64,000 bases of DNA from contig JAVTVJ010000228.1 in NCBI GenBank assembly GCA_034509425.1, positions 1,054,001-1,118,000 on the forward strand, in the 5' to 3' direction. The notes beneath the pieces were generated by a model. The model was not told the origin of the DNA and made no database searches. It saw only the letters and a program-made list of their open reading frames with translations. Numbering within the stretch: position 1 is the stretch's first letter; every line of letters starts with the position of its first letter. This stretch comes from Eopsaltria australis. Taxonomy: Eukaryota > Chordata > Aves > Passeriformes > Petroicidae. A program made the position numbers and the translations under genes. Below are positions 48,111-60,651 of the stretch, one piece after another.

Positions 48111-49854
48111 TTATGGGAATCCTGCATTCCTTGTCAGCATCCCAGGGCTCATTAACCTGCAGCACCACGTGCCAATCCAGTCCCATCATGCTGTCCAAAT
48201 GTTCCACCCCGCCAGCAGTACCATCTCTTCTTTTCTTCCTCCAGGATAGCATCCCCATAGCCTTCATGAGTAACTAATTAGCAGTTCCTAATTGAGCCAG
48301 GAAAAGAACGTGGGAGAATCTGGACAGAAAACAACAAACTCATTCATCCACTGCTCTGGCTGTGGAGGGAGCCTTCCAGTCTCCAAGGATTTTCGTACTC
48401 CTCCTCTTGGCATCCTTGGCCCCTTCCAGCCATGAGTAAGGTAAGATCTTAAACACCTTTTCTGTGCACTCAGAGTTTTCCTGACTCCCAGTGTGCAGGC
48501 AGGGCTGTGCACAGAGTTTGCTCCAGAATGGCTGTTCCATGGAGCACGAGCCTGTCTGCACTCCCAGGACAGGAGGTGACTGCAGCACAAGAGAGGTGTT
48601 TGCAGTGGGTCTGACTCACACTGCAACATCACCCCACGGTCTTACTCCAGCCTCCCACTCACTCCCTTCACCTCCAGCACAGCTCCCTGGAAGCACCAAC
48701 CGACCAGCTGGGGGCCTGAGGCTGTGCAAGGGAGCTCTGGATGCCATATCCTTTGTGGTGAAGGCTACACAGCTTCCTCACAGATTTCCTCCCATTCCAA
48801 GACACACTCTAACAATTTGATGGGCTGAAGGAGAACCCACACATCCCACACATGGAAGCAGTGGCTCAGGTGCTGCAGGATGCCCAGGAACCGTGTCATG
48901 ACTGGAGTAGCAGGATGGGCTCAGCGATGTGCAAAGATCCACTCTGTGCACAACTTCTGGGAGAATTAGCAGCACCAGGAAATGACATGCAGCCTGCAAA
49001 GCGTAAAAATTAATCCAGGGTTTGGACAGCTGCTCTGCTGGGCAACACAGGGATCTGACTGTGAGAGGGATCATTTTAAAAAACCATAAAAATAAAAAAT
49101 TCAAGGGTGCTGTTTGAAGGGAGCTGTTTTATAAGGATTTTATTCAGCACTGGGCTGTCAGCCCTGGCTTTCAGGCCTTATCTTTGTTTCAGTGTTAATA
49201 ATCCCCTTTCCCATCACTTTTATAGTCCCAGCATGATTCTGCTGGCACCAAAAGCATTGAAACGCTTTGGCCATCAGCAGCTTTGCCAATAAACTTGCTC
49301 AGAGCAGCTGGCCCAGCCATATTAGTATTTCATCAGGATCATCAAGAGAGTAGAAGAACATGATAAAAATCCTCAGGGCTGACCCAAAGGCCAACACACA
49401 GTGCTAGGCTGGGAGCATTTGGGCCAGGGCTGTGTGAAGAGCACAGCGATGATGCTCCTGCCACTGCTCCTGGTGGAGACTGGCTACAAGGGCCCTGAAG
49501 CTGCTTGGTGACACAGAAAAGAGGCACCTGGGCCTGTTGTATTGGCCAAGGAGGCCCCAGGGTGGTATCTCGCTCCAGCACCCACAGGCAGAAGGCTCCA
49601 AGTGTCAGCTCCCCACCTTGGATCCAACTCTTCTTTTACACTGGCATAATATGAAGGATGGGGAGGTTTAAGTATCAAGCTCAAAAAAAGACTCAACCAG
49701 GGGCAAAGCCCCCAAAAATTCACCAAGAAGGGCTGTTTTCAGAGCAGAATAAACCCCACTTTGTCTGGAGTTAGATTTGTGCCCCTGGAGAAGCAGGAAA
49801 GCTTCGCTGGGATCCTGCAGACACAGAGGAGTGGGTGCTCACCCCAGCACTCAC

Positions 49855-50048
49855 CGGCAGAAGGGACTGTGCAGCCTTTCTGGTGCTCAGAGGCTGAGCG
49901 CTGCTTGTAGGGCTTCTGCTCCGGCATCTCGTCCCTGTAGGCTGCGGGCTCGAGCAGGGGCAGCCGGCTCAGCACCGGCGACTGCGGGATGCTCGGCAGC
50001 GTCCGCGACTTGCCCAGGAGTGGCCGCTGCAGCTTCCTGTCCAGAGAC
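49855..50048 (-). CDS. Coding exon (194 nt), Ser/Pro/Arg-rich disordered segment
   Basis: The acceptor GTGTCCCCGCAG (at 50,049) and donor GCCG|GTGAGT (49,854) define 194 nt; phase 2 to 1. The frame reads SLDRKLQRPLLGKSRTLPSI and then PQSPVLSRL, and later EQKPYKQRSASEHQK. There is no hydrophobic core or membrane segment. RSLD, KSRTLPSIPQSP and KQRSAS look like kinase and 14-3-3-type sites, with a possible proline-directed site at QSP. Together with the next exon it makes a roughly 137-residue low-complexity region. The local sequence is GC-rich. A CR1 copy begins about 140 bp upstream (50,187). The gene is not recognised, but coding status is strong. Confidence 0.85.
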
Positions 50049-50186
50049 CTGCGGGGACACAGCACAGGGGCTGCTCAGCAGGTGGGACACAGCACAGGGC
50101 AGGGGCTGTTCAGGGGGTGAAAGGGGTTCCCCAGGCCAGGACCCCTCTGTGACACACACGCAGTCCCCAGCCGAGCACAGAGCCCT

Positions 50187-50810
50187 TCATGGAATCATGG
50201 AATTGTTCAGGTTGCAAAGGCCCTCTAAGATCAGTAATTCCAACCATTATCCCAGCACTAAACCAGGTCCTTAAGTGCCACAGCCACATGGCTTTTCAAC
50301 ACTTCCAGGAAAAGTGATTCCACCACTGCCCTGGGCATCCTGTTCCAATACCTAAACACCTTTTCCATGAAGAAATTTTCCCCAAGACCCAATCTAACTC
50401 TTCCCTAACAGCACAACTTGGCTGTTTCCTCCTTGTCCTGTCCCTGTTCTCTAGGAGCAGAGCCTGACCCCCACCGGCTGCCCCCTCCTGTCAGGGAGTT
50501 GTGCAGAGCCACAAGGTCCCCTCTGAGTCTTCTCTTCTCCAGGCTGAGCCCCTTTCCAGCTCCCTCAGCTGCTCCTGGTGCTCCAGCCCCTTCCCCAGCT
50601 CTGTTCCCTTCTCTGGACACGCTCCAGCCCCTCCATGTCTTTTCTATCATGAGGGGCCCAGAACTGCCCCCAGGACTGGAGGTGCCTCAGCAGTGCCAGC
50701 ACAGGGGGACAGTCACTGCCCTGGTCGTGCTGGCCACACCATGGCTGGTATAGGCCAGGTGCCATTGGTCTCTTGCCCCCCAGGCACACCTGGCTCAGCA
50801 CCACAGTGCA
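50187..50810 (-). mobile_element. CR1 fragment, other subfamily, about 0.62 kb
   Basis: It starts AATCATGGAATTGTTCAGG and continues through GGCATCCTGTTCCAATACC and GGGGCCCAGAACTGCCCCC. It lies about 140 bp upstream of the 50.0 kb exon. Confidence 0.85.
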
Positions 50811-51587
50811 CCCTCTGTTAGCAAAGCTGCGGCTGTGCCAGCAAAGCCTTCTCCCGTGGCCAGGTACTGTGATAAGGGTTGCATCTTGAGCTGCAAGGCA
50901 CAACCAGCACAAAAAGAGTTCAAGTCCCCAGCCCACCTCAAAACTCCCAGATAATCTGAATTAACCAAATAAAGAAACCAGACGGTTCAAGACTGAAAAT
51001 ATAAAAATTTCCTTTGAGACAGTGAAATCCCCCATTAAACATCATCCACAAGACCAGAAAGGGATTTGCAGTAGAAAACAGATGACTGGACAGGTACTAG
51101 GGAAGGTCCAGACTCCAGAATGCCAGACTCACACAGCAGGGACTGCAGGGGTCCCCAAGGTGTCATGTAATATGTAGAAATATAAACTCAAGGTCTCTGT
51201 GAGGTGAAAACTCAATTGAGTTTGATGATGGGGCTCCAGATCTGCAGGGGTGACCAGGACACACATCCATGTGGCAGCATGACCACACTCTGCCACCACT
51301 TTCCAAAGCCCAGAGGCAGCCCAGGCCTACAGGGGCATGGGAGCAGGTCCCCCTCCTCCTGCTCCAGCCCAGAGCCAAGGGATGGTCCTCAGGTGCTCCC
51401 CTTGGGGGTGACACTGGCCCAGACCATGCTCCAAGGATCCCAGAAATGCAATTAAAAGGAGCAGAGCCCAGCACTGTTGTGGGGTGTCCTGTGCTGAGGG
51501 TCACCCCAAGGCTATCCCTTGTCCCCTGCTTTCACAGAACTCACAGCTGAGCCCAAAAGAGCTCCCCAGCAAACCCCAAGGCTGTTC

Positions 51588-51745
51588 CAAAATCACAGAA
51601 CCACAGAATGCTTTGGGTTGAAAAGGACTTTAAGGATCACATTCCAACTCCATGCCATGGGCAAATCTCACAATGAATGGTACAGATCCCTCAAATTTCC
51701 ATCTAAAATTCAATTCTTCACTGCTTATGCTCATTTGTTCTAGTG
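51588..51745 (-). mobile_element. CR1 fragment, short
   Basis: AATCACAGAACCACAGAATGC then TTGAAAAGGACTTTAAGG; recognisable for only about 90 bp, with a vague extension. Confidence 0.78.
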
Positions 51746-51979
51746 CCAATATTAACCTTTAGCTTAAATAATTATCCCCCCTTCACGGTGTTTGCTCCTA
51801 TGATTAATTTCCATTATAATGAAGTCCCAGCCCCTTTCTGCCTGCATTTTTCAAGGCTAATTAACGCAAGTTCTTTCAGTCCCCTCTCACAAAATTAGCT
51901 TTCATTTCCCCATGGTTGTTTCCACACCGCTCACTGCCCTCCCTCTATCTCGGACTCAGCATTCTCCACCCATCCTGGA

Positions 51980-52405
51980 GTATCACAGAATCCCAGGACG
52001 TTTTGGGTTGTAAGGGGCCTTAAAGCTCATCTCATTCCAACCTCTGCCACTGTCCCAGGCTGCTCCAAGCCCCATCCAACCTGGCCTTGGACACTTCCAG
52101 GGATCCAGGGGCTGCCACAGCTTCTCTGGGCAACCTGTGCCAGGGCCTCCCCACCCTCACAGAGAACAATTCCTTCCCAATATCCCATCTATCCCTGCCC
52201 TCTGGCAGTGGGAAGCCATTCCCTGTGTCCTGTCCCTCCATCCCTTGTCCCCAGTCCCTCTCCACCTCTCCTGGAGCCCCTTTAGGCACTGGAAGGGGCT
52301 CTGAGGTCTCCCTGGAGCCTTCTCTTCTCCAGGTGAACACCCCCAGCTCTCCCAGCCTGCCTTCAGAACAGAGGGGCTCCAGTCCTGTGATCATGCAGAC
52401 CTGAG
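51980..52405 (-). mobile_element. CR1 fragment
   Basis: Well preserved from ATCACAGAATCCCAGGACG to a GAGGGGCTCCAGTCCTG end. Confidence 0.9.
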
Positions 52406-53599
52406 CTCCTGGTGCAGACAGCAGGCAACCCCTCTGCCTCCCTGTATGTTCCACCACTAAATTTTATTCTATTTCACCCTCCAGTGCTCTGGGTCACACA
52501 GGCAGAGTCTATCAGGCCACAGCTCCTGACCCTCAGTGTCCGCCTGTCACTGTGATGTTTGTCATGATGGCTCTTCACTCCCATTCCCAACGTGGCAGCA
52601 GCTCCCAAGTGGTTCCAGTCTGATGTCACTCAGGAGAGCAGACTCAGGGCCAGAGCAGTGCCAGAGCACTGTGCAGCCACCTCCCAGGGACGGTCACACC
52701 AACCCCTGGGGCACACATCTACAGGGAGCAGCTGGGGCAGAGGGTAGGACCAGGCACCCCCTGCCAGCCCAGCATGGAACATCCCTTAGAGTAGGGGTAG
52801 GTAGCACATTTGGACCTTAGGTCAGCAGTTTATTGTTACAAATCAATCCCATTCTGTCTCAATTCCCGGGTGCTGCTGCTCTTTGGGGGTGGGGCAGGGA
52901 CAGCACTGCCCAAGACCTGAGTGGCAGTGCCACAGCCATGCCAGGCACTCAGCAACCATCCTGCCCACCCCAGGCCCCACACTGCAGTGGGATCAGCATG
53001 AAAACAAGCTGTGCCAAGAGATACAAAGCCAGAATTGGCATCCCAAGCAGCTTCCATTCCAGCAGAACATTTGTACCTCTCATTGTAACATATTTCACCG
53101 GCACAAGGCAACAGGGACAGAGCTTAACACATCGCTGTGCTGCACAAATGAGTTCAAAACATTCCTTCTTCTGTGCATGTAAATCCCAGGATACCTGTGC
53201 ATAGCTCCATCACCTGCAGAACCCCATTAGCATTTTAGTGCTCCCGTTCCTTTTGTGCTCTCAGGGCCACTCACAAGAGTCACATGGGGGGAAAGCCAGA
53301 AGAATTCACTTTGTCAGAGAAGCAATTTTCGAGCTGTATGTCTTCAGGCAGCAATTTATATTGTCAGAAAAAGCAAAGCAACTAGAAACCTGTTTAGCTC
53401 TGAAATCTGAACTCAAATTCCCAGGCACAATTCAGTTCCATGGATTTACTATACCACTTGTCACTGTTGAACCACAGCTGGCACATAAGTACCACACAGC
53501 CCCTCGTTCATCCCAGCCCTTGGTGGAGTGGAGAGGGGAATTGGGAAAAGGTAAAACCCATGAGTTGAGGTAATAATTGAAATACCATTGTTGGTGTTT

Positions 53600-53660
53600 A
53601 TTATTATTATCATTATTATTGTTCTTGTTGTTGTTATTGTAATGAAAATGGTGATGAGAA
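53600..53660. repeat. (TTA/TTG)n trinucleotide-like repeat
   Basis: ATT units grade into GTT units. Short open frames rich in Ile/Asn across it are repeat artefacts. Confidence 0.8.
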
Positions 53661-55616
53661 AAAGAGAGAGAGGAATCAAATCCCAGATAGACAAGTGGAA
53701 CCCAATAGTCTCTCACCACCCAAAAAGCCCAGCCTGTTCCTCAGCAGCAATATGCCTCTCCCAGCCAACCCCCACAGTTTCCACACTGGCTATGACGTTC
53801 CATGGTCTGGAATATCCCTCTGGCCAGTTTGGATCAGCTGTCCTGGCTGTGATCCCTCCCAGTCCTTGTCACCTCCTCAATGGCAGAGCATGGGAAATGG
53901 AAAAGTCCTTGACTTAGGGAGAGCATTTCCCAGCAACAACCAAACCAGCAGTGTGTTATCAACATTGTTCTCATCCTGAATCCAAAACACGGCCCTGGAC
54001 CAGCTACTGGGAAGAAAATGAACTCCATCCCAGCCCAAACCAGAGCTGTGTGCACAGCTCCAGAGGCCTCAGCAGCCACTGCCAGGCGGGACCTGCCAGC
54101 ACCGAGAAGTCACATTGCATCTCCGTCTGCTTCCCAAGCAGGCGTCCCAGCTGGGTGCTATCAAGGATGCCACATCCCATTAGTAAAGATCCCTGATGGA
54201 GTGTAAAGCTCAATTAGAAAAGCCATAATCAACACTGTTACAGCCTATATTTAGCTGCGGTTCGGCACTTGGGTAGGAAGAAGAGCACATAATCGAGTCA
54301 TGACAGGGGTTGAAAAATCCTCCTGGTCGAGTGTGAGAGCTCAGGCAGGAGCCCAGTGACAGCTCCATCACTCCCAGTCCACAGACAGATGGGGAAATGT
54401 GGGAATGCTGGCAGGGCCACGTGCCTGCCTCCAGCCCTGGAGACAGCTGTGGGGCAGCAGTGACTGTGCCAGGCAGGGTGCGAGGCTGCTCCAGCACCCC
54501 CATCCCAGCCACAGCCCCTGACACCCAGCAGCATGGCAAAAAAAGAAGCAGAACTCATCTCCAAAGCTGTGCTGAGACCAGCGCCTTCCCCATGGTGATG
54601 TCCTTCTCCATACCCAGGAAAGAGAGGGGAAGGGCTCAGGTAAAGGGAAGAGAGGGAGAGAGAAAAGGTTAATGCAAATTAAAAGCCAGCTCCTGCAGCC
54701 CTCCTGCAAGCTGGGAACAAACTGCACACACCTCCAGCCTCCCCTCCCTGCTCGTTTTTGTGTGGGAAAAGCTGCTCTCTGGAGGACACTTTCAGCCCAA
54801 CCCAGAGAGCGTGGAGTCTGCAGCTTCCTAGGGCAGGATGGGGGAGTCACCACAGCAGCCCCAGTAGAACCCCAACAGCACCAGAGAGAGCGGCAGGAAG
54901 GGAATATAACCCTAAACCCACTGCTCTCACCATCCAAAAAGGACTCCAATAAGCCTCACTGATTTATATGATTTGCCGAGGAACAAAGCAAGGAAATCTC
55001 CTGCACGTGTCCTGGAAATGCCATGGGATGGTGTCCCATTAATTGGAACAGGATAGCCTTCACTGTCCCACAGCACCCAGTCCCAGCAGCTCTGACACAC
55101 ACCTAAGCACCCACTGTGTTAATCCTTTCCCAGAGGCAGGCTGCTGGTGGAACACAGCAAGAAGAGGAGCTTTATCTGGGGAGGAAGGCTAAGGAGAGAA
55201 AGGGGCAAAGCACCAGGGCAGCAGCTACTCCAGACCCTGCCCACCTGCTCCAGAGCTGTGGCTTGGTGACAGCATTTGCCCTGCGAGGAACATGTGAGGC
55301 CACTTCCAAATTCCAAGGGGGTCAATAAATGTCCCAGAGAGCTCACAGCCCCAAAATTCAAACCAAAAATAGACAGAGAATGCCAAGGGCTGCTCCTCCT
55401 CCCGCAGCATCGCACAGCAACCCACAGGTAACTGGAAGGGGCTCCTCTACCCTCTCAGTCAATTAATTCACTAAATCTGCCAAGCAAAGGAAGTTGATAA
55501 AGCAGAAGGTTTGGGGAAGAACATCTAAATGGGTTAGGGAATAGGGGCCAGGAGAGCCCAGTTATTGCAGAGGGACACTGTTCCCAGATCTTCCTAGCCT
55601 GTGGCTGCTCACTCAC

Positions 55617-55685
55617 TTCTCAGCCCGCTCCTCCAAGGAGGTGTAACTTAGCAACCTGAACTTCAAAACTCGGCAAGGGTTCCAG
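55617..55685 (-). CDS. Coding exon (69 nt)
   Basis: The acceptor CATCTCTTATTTTCC...ATCCAG (at 55,686) and the donor GAGAA|GTGAGT (55,616) bound 69 nt; phase 2 to 2. The frame encodes WNPCRVLKFRLLSYTSLEER plus AE. The split codons complete as Ser at the 5' side and Lys at the 3' side, so the joined protein reads through LEERAEK-SLDRKL without a stop. The mix of Trp, Phe, Leu and Arg differs from the disordered segment that follows and may be the end of a folded part. It is too short for ordinary ORF calling. I consider it a true exon because both sites and both phases agree. Confidence 0.75.
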
Positions 55686-57125
55686 CTGGATTCAGGAAAA
55701 TAAGAGATGTTACAAGCCAGGAGGAGCCATTACCCACCAAACCTCCTCTCAAAGTGGGGCGAGGGGAGGGATGCACCTCCTGCACTGAGCCTGATCCCCA
55801 TGGCAACGCAAACAGTAGTTGCAAAATGGAAACAAATCAACAAAACACCCACATCCATTCCTGAAACAGTCTGTCGAGATGCAGCTGGGGGTAAGGTGAC
55901 AGGTACAGGGGTACAGAACACAGGTCCCAAAGGGCACACAGTCCCAAAGGCAACCAAGGGTGTTAAACAGCCTGGGCAGGAGGAGCACTGCACACAGGTC
56001 TGGGAACTCAGCACAAGACAGATGTGTGCTACTAGAACAAGTCCAGAGGAGACTATAAAGGTGGTTCAAGGGCTGGAGCCCTTCTTCTCTGAAGGCAGGC
56101 TGGGAGAGCTGGGGGTGTTCACCTGGAGAAGAGAAGGCACCACAGAGACCTTAGAGTCCCTTCCAATGCCTAAATGGGCTCCAAGAGAGCTGGAGAGGGA
56201 CTGTGGAGTGACAGGACATGGGGAATAGCTTCCCACTGCCAGAGGGCAGGGATAGATGGGATATTGGGAAGAAATTGTTCCCTGTGAAGATGGGGAGGCC
56301 TTGGCACAGGGTGCCCAGAGAAGCTGTGGCTGCCCCTGGATACCTGGAAGTGTCCAAGACCAGAGCTTGGAGCAATCTGGGATAGTGGGAGGTGTCCCTG
56401 CCCATGGCAGGGTGGAACACGATGAGCTCAAAGGTTCCTTCCAACCCAAACCCTTCTGGGATTCTGTGAGGTTTCCTCACAGTGCTCAGCTCCACAGCAC
56501 AGGATTCATCTTGTCCTGCCATGGTACCTCACCCCACTTTGTGTCCCTGCCCAGGGCAGACACAGAACTTGCTCCTGCAGGAAGCAGCTGGGACACCCCA
56601 CCAGGCTGGGCTGCAGCCAGGCCAGCCCAGCTCCCAATGCCCGAGGCAAGGCACAACTGTGCCTCTGACACCCCAGCAGTGCATGGTGCTCATCAGGTGT
56701 GAGCTCTGCTGTGAGCCACGGGGCTGAGCAGAGATTTGAGCAGGGATCTTCTCCATGCCCATTCCAACAGCAGCAGAAGACAAGCCAACATCAGCCTGCA
56801 GCTGGTTTCTGTAAAGGGGCTCTGCAGGAGAAGGCAGCAGCGGGAGGAGGGGGGAAGCACAGGAGGTTGCTGTGCCTCAGAAGCTGTTTCTGGACAGAAG
56901 CACGAGTGGCAGCAGCCCCTGGGACGTGGCTCAGTGGTCCAACACCCAAAGCAGTGGCAGGACTCCATGGAGGGCAGGGAATGCAGTTTAAGGGGATCAT
57001 ACAGCAGTGGTGAAGCCCAGAGAAGGAGTGCGAGAGGAAGAAGTCAACTGGTAACGCACTGAGTAGCCTTGGAAACCAAAGCCCGAAGATTTTGGCAGAG
57101 CAGAGCCTTCGCAGCGCATCCTCAC
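55686..57125 (-). other. Intron, about 1.4 kb
   Basis: One plus-strand CR1 copy (56.04-56.48 kb) fills a third of it. A very strong pyrimidine tract and acceptor at about 56,835 is followed by open frames, but no donor gives the required 2-to-2 phase. Confidence 0.55.
56036..56475 (+). mobile_element. CR1 fragment
   Basis: It runs from AGTCCAGAGGAGACTATAAAGG to CTTCTGGGATTCTGTGAGG. Confidence 0.9.
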
Positions 57126-57163
57126 CTGTTCAAATCACCAGTTTGCTCTGCAAACCTTATCAG
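57126..57163 (-). CDS. Short coding exon (38 nt)
   Basis: The donor is consensus, CAG|GTGAGG (57,125), and the acceptor is GGGTTTGCTCACAG (57,164). Only phase 0 is open: two frames stop inside the 38 nt. It encodes LIRFAEQTGDLN and leaves in phase 2, matching the exon at 55,685, so the joint reads GDLN-S-WNPC. It is the most upstream exon of the continuous chain. The exon before it must exit in phase 0 and was not firmly found between here and 63.6 kb. Confidence 0.6.
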
Positions 57164-60100
57164 CTGTGAGCAAACCCGTGAGTCACTGGCACTATTTCCA
57201 GTGACCCTGTGAATGACAAAGCCAGAGAAAATCACTGAGACATCTTCCTTTTGCATTCAAAAAACACCCAAACAAAACACCTTCCTTTCTGGCTGGCCAG
57301 TGTATGTGTGTGAAGAGAAAATGAGAGCTGAAACAGAGCATCTTTCATCTGACTGTGAGACAGTTTCAAAGCAAAACAAAACCCAGAACAGCATTCAGTG
57401 TGCTAGTTCAGAAAAGGATAAAACCAACCATGCGAAGATATAAAAATACCTTCCCAGGCTCAGCTGTGAGCTGGTAAATACCACCATTTCCACCAGCTGC
57501 TTTTCAAAAGCTTCTCCTGCCACCTCTCTGATTTGCAGAGCATCTCTGCAGCAGGGCCATCACCTGAGCGCTGAACTAAACACTGCCGACATCCAGGGAA
57601 TAATTGCTTCTGTCCCTACAAACTGCATTTTGATTGGGAGGGGTGTGGGAGGGCAGGACAGGAGGGTCACACACGCCTTGTGCTGAAGGCAACCCTCAGG
57701 AAAACGTTTCAGAGCTGCCTGGAGGAGGATGCAGCACCATTTCCCACTGTGAGCCCCCTGTGCCCAAAGCCCCCAGGAGCGTGGGAGCCAAGTATCAAAC
57801 GGCTCTGAAAAGGGCCAGAAGTTCTTTTTATGGCAGAGGCTGCCTGAAAAGCCCTGAGTGCTCGGGTGTGAGACAGCCAGTGTCACACCAGCCACTGCCC
57901 ACAGCCTCTCTCCCACCAGATATTTATCCAGTGCTAAAGACCTGCTGCTGCTACTCACCCCTGGCACCTCGACACCATGCCAGCACTCCAAGCTGGGCAC
58001 AGCCATCCCCAGGGAAACAAGGTAAAAAAACACAAACCCTTCACGTCAGCACTCACAAACTATGAGCTGTGGCAGTGTTTTGTAGCAACGCCTCCATTTC
58101 ACCATTCACTGGAACCCAATTGTTGAACGGATAAGGAAATACATTGGAGCCATTCATTCATTCAAAAGTATGTTAGTTTCTTTGTTAAAAGAACCTTTTT
58201 TCCCAGCTCTGTTGCAGGCAGTGAACAACATCCCCAGCCAGGGAGATGCTTCCCCCACTCCCTAGCCCAGGAGCACCCCACTGGTGCTGGTATCACCCTG
58301 CCCTCTCTGTCATGCTCTGTCTCTATAGTGCCAACAGACCATCCCCTCCACATCCCACAGGTGAGAGGAACCCTGTGCACTCCCTGCCCTCCTGCTGCCC
58401 TGATCACACCCCGTTAACAGGGGCAGAGCAGGGACCAGGTGCTTGGGAAGGCTCTGGCAGAGCTCAGCCCAGACCTGCTGGAGCTGCACCTGCACAACAA
58501 AAAGTCCAAAGACAAAAACTGCCCAATGCCAGGGAAAAAAGCAGGAATATTCATGGAACATGACCATATATCCTGCTCACTGAGTTCTCTCTGATAAATG
58601 GGGAGAGATGACAGACAAAGGTGAAATGAATCCCAGCACAACAATGGAGCAGACAAGCATCCTCCCTCCTGGCATCTCCAGAGCATGACCTGCACCCTCA
58701 GGGACCAGCATGGTGACTGTCCCAGGGTCCCTGTGCTTGTTGCCACGCTATGCCATCCAGATGAGGCAGACAGGATGGCCAAAGGCATCAGGGATCACTC
58801 TCCAGAAGGAATAGACCTGAAGCTTACAAAGAAGGGTGTTTGAGATGCAGAAGGAAGCTCCCAAGCTAAAGCTCTTTCACGCTGAAAGTCAGCTCACAAG
58901 CAGGATGTGACCCCCAGGGATGCAGCAGTGCCTGGCCAGCCCCGAGGCAGGACAGACACAGCAAAGCACAGTTGGGAACGCAGCAAAGAACAGAGAAAGC
59001 AGCCCTGAGCAGAGCAGTGCAGGCAGGAACAGCTTCTGGCTGTGAATGACAGAGCCCCAGGGCCACCCCGGCAGGATCTACACTCTGGTGACCTGCCAAG
59101 GCCAGCACAGAGCAAACGCTTCCCACTCCCCAGATTCACCAGACACAGCCACAGACGTTGTGCCCTGGCTCCCAGCTTTTCTTCTGTGGTATCTCCTGTC
59201 TCCCCTGAAACCTTTTGGAGACAAAAGCTAATGAAGCTCAAGTAATGGATGACAAACATCCCAGCTCCAAAAGGTTGGCTAATTTACACGATAAATAACG
59301 TAACTGCCTCCTTTGCATTTACAGACACCTTTCAGGGAGGATGTGAAGGGGTCCAGCAGCATCACAGCCACCTCCAGCACCCACCTCCCGCCCTCCTTCC
59401 ATCGACCCTGCATTCCCAACAGAATCCCTGGAGCAGGACCGGAGCCGCGATGCTCCTGCACCGCAACCCCACAGCTCCCGGTCCCGTTCCCAACCTCATG
59501 ACACAGGACTGGTCTCCCCTGCTGCTTCAAAATCCAAGTCACACAACAGATGAGACAAAAAGTGGCTGAGATCATCTTGGAAAGGACACTGCTGCTCCTG
59601 ACAACCGTAGGGGAGATGCTTCAGGCCTGAACTTGACACGCTCCAGCACAGAAAGACACTCCACACAGCTGGCGGAGCTGCTTGGTTTGCTTGAAATCCT
59701 ATAATTTCTGCAGCATGACAAAGTTTTCCAGCACTAGAGATGAACAGGGGCTGAGCTGATCCATCTCTAACTATTAGTCCCTGGCAAAAATAATTATTCA
59801 TACATGTTTTGGTCAAAAAGCAGATTTATAATCAATCATAGGCATGTCGCTGTTTTAAACCTTCCTGGGCATCACCTTTCAACCAGAGCCTTGGACTAGT
59901 TCTCATTTTCCGCTGAAGCACAAGAGACAGGTCACCACCATGGTCAGAGAGACAAGCTCATTGAACAGAAAAAATTTGTTATGCTCTCAATGTATCACAG
60001 TAAAATTTCTTAAAAAGATGGTTTTCAAGTGCAGGTGTAACAGGGGCTGAGGGGAGCTGGGAGCAGAGCTCTGGCAAAGGCAGGACGCCCAGCAACTTCT

Positions 60101-60381
60101 TGTGGCTGGGATAATGGATTTTATCTGTCTTGTAAGGGGAAGATCAGGAGCAAACAGACCCAAAACAGCCCAGAGGAAGTCCATCCCAGGCAGCAGCACT
60201 CAGGATTCCTCCAGGGCAGAATCAGGTCTGGGTCCCAGCCAGCCCCAGGGCCCAGCTGCACATCAGGAACTCACCCACAGGGCTGGGCTGGGGGTTGGCC
60301 ATGGGCTGCAAGGAAGCAGAGCCCAAAAACTTCCTGTTTCCAGGCAAGAACCCTGGCACAACTTCAGCTGCCAGGCTGACT

Positions 60382-60545
60382 GCAGAATCGCAGAATCATC
60401 AATGTTGGAGAAGATCTCTAAGATTATAAAATGCAACAACCAACCCAGCACCACCACCATCTTCCATGTCCTCAAGTGCCACATCCACACATTTTTTTCA
60501 GTGCTTCCAGGGATGGGGACTCTGCCATTTCTGTGAGCAGCCGCA
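60382..60545 (-). mobile_element. CR1 fragment, other subfamily
   Basis: AATCGCAGAATCATCAATG, TTGGAGAAGATCTCTAAG and ACTCTGCCATTTCTG are typical of a different CR1 type. It stops about 100 bp before the LTR-like segment. Confidence 0.8.
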
Positions 60546-60651
60546 GCTCAGCACCCACAGAGAAAGGCAGAGCCAGGTTCTGCCAGGAAAAACACATCCC
60601 TGCTGCAGGAAAAACATCCCCTTGGTTGGAATAAGCGCCCACTCCATACCA

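Larger units (their letters stand above)
43112..49854 (-). other. Intron, about 6.7 kb, with CR1 copies and LTR-like block
   Basis: This contains CR1 fragments at 43.37, 45.08, 46.13 and 47.89 kb and the LTR-like block at 44.14-44.98 kb. The exons on either side share phase 1, so no exon need be missing. The 48.2-49.8 kb part shows nothing I can name. Confidence 0.6.
50049..55616 (-). other. Intron, about 5.6 kb
   Basis: This contains CR1 copies at 50.19-50.81, 51.59 and 51.98-52.40 kb, and an AT-rich trinucleotide-like repeat at about 53.60-53.66 kb. Flanking exons share phase 2, so no exon need be missing. The frames at 54.4-54.95 kb have no convincing splice sites. Confidence 0.6.

Noticed and set aside
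53690..53770. Open minus frame before GTG|GTGAGA near the trinucleotide repeat
   Set aside because: No pyrimidine tract precedes it, and the flanking confirmed exons already match in phase 2.
56529..56835. Very strong acceptor followed by a frame starting PLYRNQLQADVGL
   Set aside because: It would need phase 2 in and out between the exons at 57,126 and 55,685, but that frame stops and no consensus donor lies downstream.
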